From NCBI GenBank assembly GCA_035236585.1, contig CP141132.1:46565880-46629879 (forward strand): a stretch of 64,000 bases of DNA, written 5' to 3'. The DNA comes from Warburgia ugandensis. Taxonomy: Eukaryota; Streptophyta; Magnoliopsida; Canellales; Canellaceae. Shown here piece by piece: positions 1-10,600 of this stretch. The notes under the pieces are model-generated. The model was not told the DNA's origin, did not search any database, and saw only the letters and a list, made by a program, of their open reading frames with translations. How positions within the stretch are numbered: the first letter of the stretch is position 1; every line of letters starts with the position of its first letter. The position numbers were made by a program, and so were the translations under genes.

Positions 1-9
1 GCTGTAATA

Positions 10-290
10 CTTTTGTTGGAGCCCACTTTTACATTATCTCATTCATTCATGTCATCTCTCCAACTTTAGATATTTGATAATTCAGTAAGCATGTAGATTG
101 GATGATCTTAGAATTTAGAATTTTTTTACCCATATATGTTCAAGTACAAATCTTTAAATGTTAGAATCATCTAATCCATGTGATTTTTGAACTATTAGAC
201 ATCTAAAGTCGTAGCATATGAGGTGAGTTAAATTATACAGAGGTAAGCCTCATGAAAAGTGGTACAAGTGGGCTCTCATAAAGAGTATCT
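10..290. repeat. MITE-like imperfect palindrome
   Basis: The two ends form an inverted repeat (GAGCCCACTT at 19-28, AAGTGGGCTC at 266-275). Inner arms also pair loosely: GGATGATCTTAGAA near 99 against TTAGAATCATCTAATCC near 163. No coding potential is seen. A related motif (TCATCTAATCCATGTG followed by TTTTTGAACTATTAG) recurs in diverged form near 18440-18490, which suggests a dispersed family. No clear target duplication was found, so the limits are approximate. Confidence 0.4.
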
Positions 291-1651
291 ATTTAGCATT
301 TCTTTATGAGAAAAGGATGTATTGTTAGGGCACAATTTAGTTCGCCCCACATAGGAGGATCTTGTAATCATGATGTTTGGCCTCTCTTATATAGGCTAAA
401 CATAAAATTCATGATGTGAATGACTAAAGTTTTGTCATTTCGGATTTTCAATCATGACCATTGAATTTTTCACTACTAATGTCATAAATTTTCATACGTT
501 AAAATATTCAATGAGCATAGATTTTCATTGCAAGCCCAAATAGGGCAGGCAAACAAGATGAATGATAAAGGTTGAGCCTTAGTTACCGAGAGTCCTGAGT
601 TTTCATGTCGGAAGAATTCCTTCTTTTCTTTTTTTCGGTTTCCTACAGGAGCCGGTGATAGGAATGGATGCGCCCAAGTAAGCGTTCAAGCGACATGAGT
701 CTCTGTTCCTGCGATGAAGTACAATCTGAAAGTCTCTCTCTCCAGAAGGGCAGAGATCCATTCAAAGGAAAGACAAAATCCGACTTCAAATCTTTCTGTT
801 CCCTTCAATTTCTAAAGCATCATGCAACAAGGCGTCATTGATGAAATTAGGAGATCCATTCCACACATTAGTTATTTGGATTTTAACCGCTTACGTAGGT
901 AATGTCTCGGCACAACCCATTAGCTTCCCCAGGATCCACGCAAAATTTGGACAGCCTGATCAGGCGGGCATACACCAAAATTCATACCTGTTGATGATCA
1001 TAATCGCACCACCCTACAAATGGTTGATATTAACCCAAACCACGATCTGAAGCCCAATTTCTCATTGTAGGATTCACCTCTGGTTGATCCTACTGTTCAA
1101 CTTACGGACTGTGTTATTCCTTCCACACGTACACACACACGAAAAAAATTAAAATTAAAATAAAAAATGGAAGGGGAATAGATTCGTTGGGATGATCTGA
1201 CCCATTCATCTGATTACTCCATATATAGATATCTTGTGTCACAGAAGTGAACATGATTGGACGAACTAACATCTTGAAAACTCCTGTTTAGTCGTTGGGA
1301 TGTAGAAGCAATGTCGTTGGCCCCTCAATGATAATACAATCCAAATTTGAGATGATAGAACAATCACATCTGCATCCTTCAAAACTATGAGATATTCTGA
1401 TGAATCCTCTTGGCCTGAGCAAATCTGGGGAACTACCAGGCCCCATAGCATTCTTCTAGATTCACAAGGGTAACTTTGTCCTCAAAAATTCCTTCGCAAA
1501 TTTTCGCAAGAAAAGCGTCTCGCAATTTGTCACACAAGCAAGGGCATTTCCATTTGCAAAAGGTTGATGAGCTTCTCTGGGTTGTAAAGGAGCCGTAAGC
1601 CCTGGTAAAGCCGGATGAGGAGAGAGAGGGAGACTAGTTTGAAAAAGGGTA
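291..1651 (+). other. Upstream region and 5' UTR of MFP1
   Basis: No gene is recognised here. A somewhat more GC-rich block at about 560-830 could be an old exon or the promoter of a divergent gene, but no convincing frame was found. The 200 bases before the ATG at 1652 are pyrimidine/purine mixed with a GAGAGAGAG run at 1619-1632 and probably form the 5' UTR. No TATA box could be assigned with confidence. Confidence 0.4.
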
Positions 1652-4600
1652 ATGGGTTTTCTATTGGGAAACTCTTGCTTTTCGCTCTCTTCCTGTTGGC
1701 AATCCTTCGTCCCTCCATCTAATCACGTTAAAAATGCCAAGACGAAGATACCAGCAATGCCTTGTTTGTTGAACCAGGAGCACGCAAATGATGCCAATTT
1801 CTTAAGAAGGAGGCCGCTTTTTCTTGTTGGTCTTTCTACTTTCCCTTTTCTGCAATCCAGAGCTAGAGCTGCTGAAGATTTGCTAACAGGTCAGTTGGGG
1901 CATATTTACATTTTTCTCAGTGTTCTGGTTACTTCTTAAATATATGAACGTGTTTCAGTTTGTCTTCCATGTAATTGAGTTTTATGAACTTGGTTATTAC
2001 GTTTTTCTACTTTTTTTTTTTTTTTTTAATCTAGGACTTAACAAGAGTAGCTCCTTGGTCTACTTCTCTGAAGACTTTCCCTTTTATTGAAGGAAGCAGC
2101 TTTCTCACGTTCGTTTAGTCCCCTGATGATTTTCAGGTTTAGTTCTTTGCTGTGGTGGTTATTACAGTTTTGTTGGTGTTTCATTCATTAGAAAGAGCAA
2201 AGTTATTCTCTGCTAGGATTTGATTCGTTTTGACCCGTTCTTATTTCCTCTTACTTGATCGTGTAATTCTGCATCTTGCTTATTAAGGAGAAACCATTTT
2301 ATCCTGCTGAGTTGGTTCCTGCTGGATATACTTATTTAAACTGAGTCAATTTTGTTACTTAGGTAGCATGACTGTAGCATGAATTGCCTTTAGGTGGTTT
2401 CATCTTCAAGACCTTATTTTGATTTGGGGTCAGCCACATGAATCTTGTTTCTCCATTCTCCTCTATCTTCATTTAGTCAAGATGTTTTTAAATAATTTCT
2501 TACCACTTCTATCCACGTTCTTTTGGGACTTTCCCTTTTAGAAACTTCGACTTGGATTGCCTCACTCCTTTTAACCGGTGTCATTTTCGATTTCTTTGAA
2601 CATGACCTAACCATCTAACTCTAATCTCCCTCGTCTTGTTACCTATTGGTGCTAGTCCTCTGTTTCCTATAATGTTTTCTTTTCTAATATCTATGCTTTC
2701 TTATCTTGTCACTCATTCATCTCAACATCCACATTTCAGCGACGTTCATCCTATGTACATGTTGTTTTGTAATCACCCAACACTTTGATCCATATAGCAT
2801 GTTTGGACTTACATCCTTCATATAGAATTTTCCTTTCAGTTTGAATAACACTCGTCAATCACACAAAACTCCAAAGGCGCATCTCCATTTGTTTCTGGGG
2901 GTAACCTCACTCAATTTCTTGTCCTTCATCAATTATTAATCCCAAGTATCGGAAGTGGTCTTTTAGGGGGACCTTTTGGTTGTCAATTTTTATTGTTGCT
3001 CTAGTCCCACTCCTCTCCTTACTAAAATTGCAATCCATATACTTAAGTAGCATGACTGTGGCATGAATTGCCTTTAGGTGGTTTTATCATCATCATCATC
3101 TTCAAGACCTTATTCTGATTAGGGGTCAGCCACATGAATCTTGTTTCTCTATTCTCCTCTATCTTCATTTAGTCGAGATGTTTTTAAATCATTTCTTACC
3201 ACTTCTATCCACGCTCTTTTGGGACTTTCCCTTTTAGAAACTTCGACTTGAATAGCCTCACTCTTTTTAACCGGTGTTATTTTTTATCTCTTTGAACATG
3301 ACCTAACCATCTAAGTCTAATCTCCCTCGTCTTGTTACCTATTGATGCTAGCCCTATATTTCCTATAACGTTTTCTTTTCTAATATCTATGCTTTCTTAT
3401 CTTGTCACTCATTCATCTCAACATCCATATTTCAACGACGTTCATCCTATGTATATGTTGTTCTTCAATTGCCCAACACTCTAATCCATATAGCATGGCT
3501 GAACTTACATCCATTTTATAGAATTTTTCTTTCAGTTTGAATGGCACTTGTCAATCACACAAAACTCCAAAGGCGCATCTCCATTTGTTTATGGGGGTAA
3601 CCTCGCTCAATTTCTTGGCTTTCATGAATTATTAATTCCAAGTATCGGAATTGGTCTTTTAGGGGGACTTTCTAGTTATCAATTTTTATTGTTGCTCCAG
3701 TCCCACTCCTCTCCTTGCAAAAATTACAATCCATATACTATGTCGTTGTTTGGCTAATTTTAAATCTTTTAGATTCTAATGCATCTCTCCTTAACTCTAG
3801 CTTTGTGTTTATGCCCTCTCTTGCCTTATCAATTAAAACTATATCATCTGCAAATAACATGCACCTTTGAATCTCCTCGTATAGATGTTTTGTTAATTCA
3901 TCCATAACCAATGTGAAAAGGTACGGGCTCAATGCTGATCTTTGGTGAAATCCTATAGTGATAGAAAAATCACCGGTCTCTCTACTAATGGTCCTAACAT
4001 TTGTTATCGCTCCCTCATACATATCCTTAATTATGTCTATATAAACCTATGAAATCGTCGAGGATTAGCAGTTCTATCAGGGTCTCAATTGCGTCAATCT
4101 GTACATGCTGGCCTAGCGGATGAAAGGAAAGCTTCTTTTCTTCTTCTTTCTAGGCCAATTCGTTTGAAAGCCTTTACAGAAAAGCAAGCTAGTTTTAAAG
4201 TCTCTTTAAGTCCCTTGGGGATCCTACGTTGGGAAATTGGCAAAAATTATTGATGTTCCACATTATATACAGAATATTTGCAGCCCCTCTCAAAATGGAA
4301 GGCTGCATCAGTACTAGTTCGGTTGATTAGCTGAAGAGATATTTAGGCACTGGAAAACGATTTCGTTCACAGTGAGTGAAATAATTATGTGAAGTAGTAG
4401 ATCCTTCGGCATCAGATTCTTCATTCAGTGGTAGAAGTTTTATCCTCTGCTGATTTAGCAACAGAAATGGTATATGATACTGGTTTAGCTATATAAGTTT
4501 TTCTTCTTCCTTATTATGCTGCCTTGTATTATAACATCCTATGCATTGCTTCTTTTGTATTGTTGAAAGCAGATATTGTCATCTTTTCATTCAAAGACAC

Positions 4601-7600
4601 AAAAGTAGTACAAAGAGATTGGACTCTTAGATGAGACTAAGTAGCCTTGTTCCCTTTTAGGGAGATTTCGTTTAAAAGGTGCCTAGCCCTCTTAGCAATT
4701 GAATTTATAGTTAACATATCCAAGCCCCAATTTGGTTACAGAACTAGAGCGAATGAGCGACCTCAATCCACATCTTTCTCACCTAACACCCACCATATTA
4801 ATTCTCTGGGGACCCTATCATAGGCCTTTTCTAACTCAATAAAGACCCATGGAGGTCCTTCATCCTCTTCCTATATTTCTCTATCAATTGTATAAGTAGG
4901 AAATTTCTCCCAGGCATGAAACCAAATTGGTTACATTCATCTAATATTGTAGCCTCTTCTCACGAGTTTCATGGTATGGCTCATTAGTTTGATCCCCTGA
5001 TAATTAGTTCAACTCTATATATCTCCTATTTGTTCTTATAAATTGGTACAATAGAGCTCTTCCTCCATTCATCAGGCTTTTTCTTTGATTTTACAATTTT
5101 GTTAAACAATTTTGTCAACTAAACTACTCCAGTATCTCTTATATACTTTCAAACCTCTATTGGTATGCCATCTAACCCTAGGGCCTTTCCTTATTTCATA
5201 TTTTTCAAGGCCTCTTTCACTTTAGGTATTCAAAATCTTACGTTTGTAATCTATAATGTCCAACATTACTTGAGTTTATGGTACTTTCAATTCTATATTC
5301 TCAGGGTAATTGTCATTTAGTAAGTTCTGAAAGCAACTTTCCCACCTTTGTTTGATCTCATCATCTTTTACTAGTACCCTTTGGTTTTCACTTCTAATGC
5401 TCTTAACGTGGTCTAAGTCCTTACTCTTCCATTATCTTATTTTTGCAAGTTTAAATACATCCTCGTCACCTCCTCTTGATCCTAATCTATTATAGAGATC
5501 ATTTTATGCTTTGAGTTTAGCCTCACTTACTACTCTCTTAGCCACTTAGTCCTTTGCCATGCTTTAAAACACACCCATTTCTCTTTACTATTGCACTTTT
5601 CACTCCACCACCAAGTTTCCTTTATTGCTTGCCTTTTACCTATAGATATTCCTGGGATATCTTTTGCTACTTTTTTAATGGACTCGACCATATTAGTCCA
5701 CATGGCGTTTACTTCTGTTTCATTATTCTAGTTTTCTTCTACCATTAACTTCTTTGTAAAAGATACTATCTTCTCCCCTTGTAAGTTCCATCACTTAGTT
5801 TTGGTACGCCTATTAAGTTCATTTCCTTTTTTCCATATTTTATATGGATATCTATAACTATTAACCTATGTTGTGAGGTTAGACTCTCATTGGGTATTAC
5901 TTTACGATCCTTACTCATTGATTTTTTAGTATTCCTAAGTAGAAAAAACTCTATTTGGCTTTTATATGGTCCTCTTTTAAAGGTTAGTAAGTGTTCATCC
6001 CTTTTCTTAAAGTATGTGTTTACTATAGCTAGTTATATGCCAAAGCAAAATCGAGGATAGCTTCCCCATCTCATTTCATTCTCCAATATCATACCCCCCA
6101 TGTTCCTTATCATATCCTTCCTTTTCCTTTCTTACATCACTATTAAAGTTTACTCTTATAAATATCCCCTTTGTGTTAGGAATTTCTTGCATTACTCTCT
6201 CTGTATCTTCTCAGAACTATCCCTTGATTCTACCTTCTAACCCTTATTGTGGTGCGTATGCATGTATAACATTTATAACCCTACCTTCTATCATTGGTTC
6301 TTTTAATGCCTATAACTTTATCCTTTAATTCTTTATCTACCAATATCCCTATATATTTCTATTGTTGTCTTTTTCTATGTACTAGAGCTTATACCCATTA
6401 TTTTTTTTAGTTTTAGCCCCTTTCCACTTGGTTTCTTGGATATAAGCCATGTTAACTCTCTTGCATTTCATCATATCTACTAACTCCAAACTTTTACATG
6501 CCAATGTGCCTACATTCCATGTGACGATACAAATCTTATTCTCCTGAGCTATCTTATTTACTGTGCACTTCTTGAATGGCGAGGGAACCCATTCCTACTT
6601 CCTACTGCACCTGAGTTCGGATGCAACGTGTTGCTTCTGAGGGAATGCTCTAGCAGCCCTTGCCTATTTTTCACTAAACCAGAAATCCGATGCAGCGTGT
6701 TGATACCGGAAAAATGCCTTAGTAGCTCTTGTCCATTTTCCATTGTATCTGGGATTTGATGCAGCACATCGCTTACAGGGAATGCCCTAGCTTGAGGGAA
6801 TGTTAAAAATCGATCCATGCATGGGGTTTGTCAAGAGTTCTACTTGCCAGTTGGCACTTGATGCAAAACCCTCCTCCTTTATCCGGGTTTGTGATGGGCT
6901 GCGATAAAATCATATAGAACTAAAACCAAACAGGTGGTATACAAAATTTACATCTCCCAACTCTACATTTGATAGTTTATGTGAGCTTGGGAAACTGGTT
7001 GTTACCCATATATGGATGTTTACTGTCTACACTATTGGTCTTGGTACATATTCACCATTACCTATGATACAATATCCTTGCATAACAAAGGAGGTATACA
7101 AGCCTGACCTGAAAATACAAGTTTCTGCTTTGGCTAAACATAGAAGAAGACTCGTATTCAATTATCAAATAGCTCATCTTTTGTGGATCATTTAGAGAGG
7201 ATAGGATTGAAATGCACTTGACAACCTCAACCGTTTGCTCAAGATCTGTACCCGGTTTATTTCCGAACCCATCCATTTTGCTTTGTGGAGCAATAAAGGC
7301 ATCCAATGGAGAAGATTTTAGGCGTTGCCTATCTAATAGGAACCAGAAGGTTAATCATTTGAATCACTGGAAGATGTGCAGTTCTTTGTACCTTCAGCCA
7401 CTGGAGGGAACTGTACTTTATGGTCATTATCTGCCACATAGAAATCCCTTGATAAATTGGGAAACGCTACTACGAAAAGAGTGTGGAGATTATTTTCTAT
7501 TCTAAGTTCTAAGTTATTGTACCTGATGCATCCAGCAAGCAGCCGTAGTAAGCAAACTGAAGGTGCTCATTATGTAGGTTCACATTTCAGAAAGAGATCC

Positions 7601-10600
7601 GACCATATCTCATGAATTTTTCTTCTTAATCTTACATGAGTACCAGAATTACAAGAAGGGAAGAAGAGAGCATTCTCACAAAACATGCAAAAACTTAAAA
7701 TGATCCCCAAAGGAAACTGAGAATTTCCTTCACCTACCCCACTAGAAAACCTGATGGTTTACTGGCACAAATTTTCCTTAGAAAAAAAAAAAAAAAATGT
7801 AAATATGACCTTTTATGTCAGGTTGGTTCCGATTACCTTTTATGGATCTATGAAGATTTATGGTCATGGAAAGCTAAGGGGTTTCAAGAGACATGGTGTA
7901 CAGGACAAAGAAGACCGTGCATTACATAGAGCTAAAGATGGTTCCCATTGAATTCTTCTTTACATGCTAAACCAAGAGAGTTTCTTTTTCAGCTAGAAAA
8001 GGGGTTCCAATCAGTATTTTCTTCCTGTCTCAAACCAAATATACTAGCTAGTACAAAATTGCCAACAAGTGGAAATTGTTTTCCTTTCCATTTCTATTTT
8101 TACCCTCGATCTCTTAACTTATCTACATGCAAGAGAGGTGGGATCTTTAGCTCACAACATAAGCCAAACCCCTAGAGGGGTTGAAAATATCCAAAGATAG
8201 GATTATAAGGTGACAAGGCCTTGTGAGTACTCCAATTCTAGGCACCCATGAATTTCTTTTGATCTCTGAACACAGAATAAGAATAAGGTGTCAGCATCCG
8301 CGAGTCGAGGGTAGGTAATGAAGAAAACTGAACTAGAAAGATCAAGAACAAAACACTTAGTCCAATTTTCTAATATATCTAATATGGGATCAATTAAAAT
8401 TCTTGAACTTTTCACGTACATACAACTTTGTTGGTGAAGGTTATTTTAAAACAGTGCAGGTGACTGAAATAAGATCTTCAATGGCAGAAAACCACAATAA
8501 AATTCGAGAGAATTTCTCCTCTGTATCATGTTTTAATGATTTACATGCATTAGAACTATTTTTTGAAGGGAGCCTTGGTGCAACAGTAAAAGTTGTCATC
8601 GTGTGACCTTGAGGTCACGGGTTCAAGGTATGGAAACAGCCTCTTTCAAAATGCAAGGTAAGGCTGCCCTTGTGGTCCGCCCCTTCCTCGAACCCCACAT
8701 AGGCGGGAGCTTCGTGCATTGGGGCTGCCCTTTTAGATCTATATTTTTGCATGAACTTTAATGGGTTTTGTGAATTGCTTTTCTACAATGTTCATGAAGC
8801 CTGCAAGGGTGGAGAAAACATCTTTACTGTACAAGGTTATGCCAAAGCTTAATGCTCCCAATGGGTAAATATTTAGTGGCGTTCAGCTAATCTTGGTCAA
8901 GCCGATGTCCTATTTCTATGTCAGCATTACAATTTACACATCTCCTCATAAGAATCATTGATCCAAATCTGAATATGCAATTTCTCCGCCTTGCAAGAGA
9001 GTGGTGAAAAATGCAGGGAGAAAAATGTTATTTTGAAATGTCTCAGGATGATAGTGTATTGAAAACATTTTTCAATAAAACCATGCAGAGGAAGAGTTTA
9101 ATTTTTGGTGAAATTATGGCAGCGAAAGCCAAATATAAGCCCCACCTGTGGAGTAGCATGTGCGCCACACTGCACTATATCACACTGTGAGCCTCCTATA
9201 GAGAACAAAAGTTTCAATTTCCTTAAGGGGTGAGGTTAGCCCGCTAAACTACCAATCTTGCAAGCTAGAATAGTAGTCTCCACTTAAAATGTGAGGCTAA
9301 ATTCTTAGAGCTAACAGAAAGTCAAGAGAATCTATGTTTCCTCTTAAAATTTTGAATTATTCAAAGTACTGAAAGCCATAAGAAAATTATAAAAAACCAA
9401 TTGGTTACATGACTGAACCATCTATCTACAGAGCTCCAACTTGTTAGACTTGACCATGCTATTACTTGGGATGTGTTTGTTTGCACAAATTTTTTTTGTT
9501 TGGAAAGTTAGACGCACACACAACCATGCATGGTCTTGATTCCTGGTCACCCTGCTAAGAGACCCCTCGCTGCACCATTGCGCCAGAAAGCTTTGGTGCA
9601 CAAATGAGTAGATTCAAACCCATTTTACTTATGCCAATGCAATAATGGCACCTTGCACCTTCCTCTCTTTTGATCTACTATGTCAAAAATTTTATAGCAT
9701 GGGAAAGAGAAAACCCTGGTGTATGATGAATGATATCAGGAATGAGCCAATTAGAAAGGAGTTTTCCTGATGAGCATGATGTGGTTTAATTATTCTTGTG
9801 GACTTGCTTGGGCATAAGTAATTCCCAACATAAATTGGGATGTTATCTACTATTATGCTTTGTAAAATATGAAGAGTTTTCTGATTCAGAGCTACTCTCT
9901 TAATGTGGTTAATTGATGTATGCATGGTCATATATTCGAATGAAATTGATATCTTCTGAGGTTCTGAAAGTTTTGGGTTTCATCTTTTTCATGTTTATGT
10001 GAGAACTTAACCATAATTGCTAGTTCTTAGTGATCTGGGTCAAGAGTGCTTCTAATTATAGCAGTCTGTATTACCCTTGCAAAAAATATTTATTTCTAAA
10101 GTTGTGACATTCCATTGGTTTCTTAAAAAGTTATAATTAACTTCCATTAATTTCACGTTTCTCTTCTGTCAAATTTAAACACTACACACTTGTTTAAATT
10201 TGAGACTCACATCTGAGCATGCACACGACAATAAATAATAAGTAGTTCGTCCTAAATATGCAACTCCTGAGAGGTACTTCTTCTAAACATGTTGAATTAT
10301 ATTGTGTCTTCTGCATTTTCTTAAACCAATACCATTTCCAAGTTACACTACCTAGATCATCATCATCATCAATATCACATAGAGAGTATTCAAGAACACC
10401 TGATCTGGAATGGAACTTGCCAAATAATGTGAAACCCTTCTGCTCTAGCATGAGTTTGGTCCTGGGGCTATCAAATTATATGACTGAGCTTCGCCCTCAA
10501 GCCTGATATGCTGAATACTCTCATCCATAGATTCCTCCATCGCCTTACATAGTGTCACTAACTATTATCTCGGGTCTGGCAAGGTCACTGGAGTTGGCAT

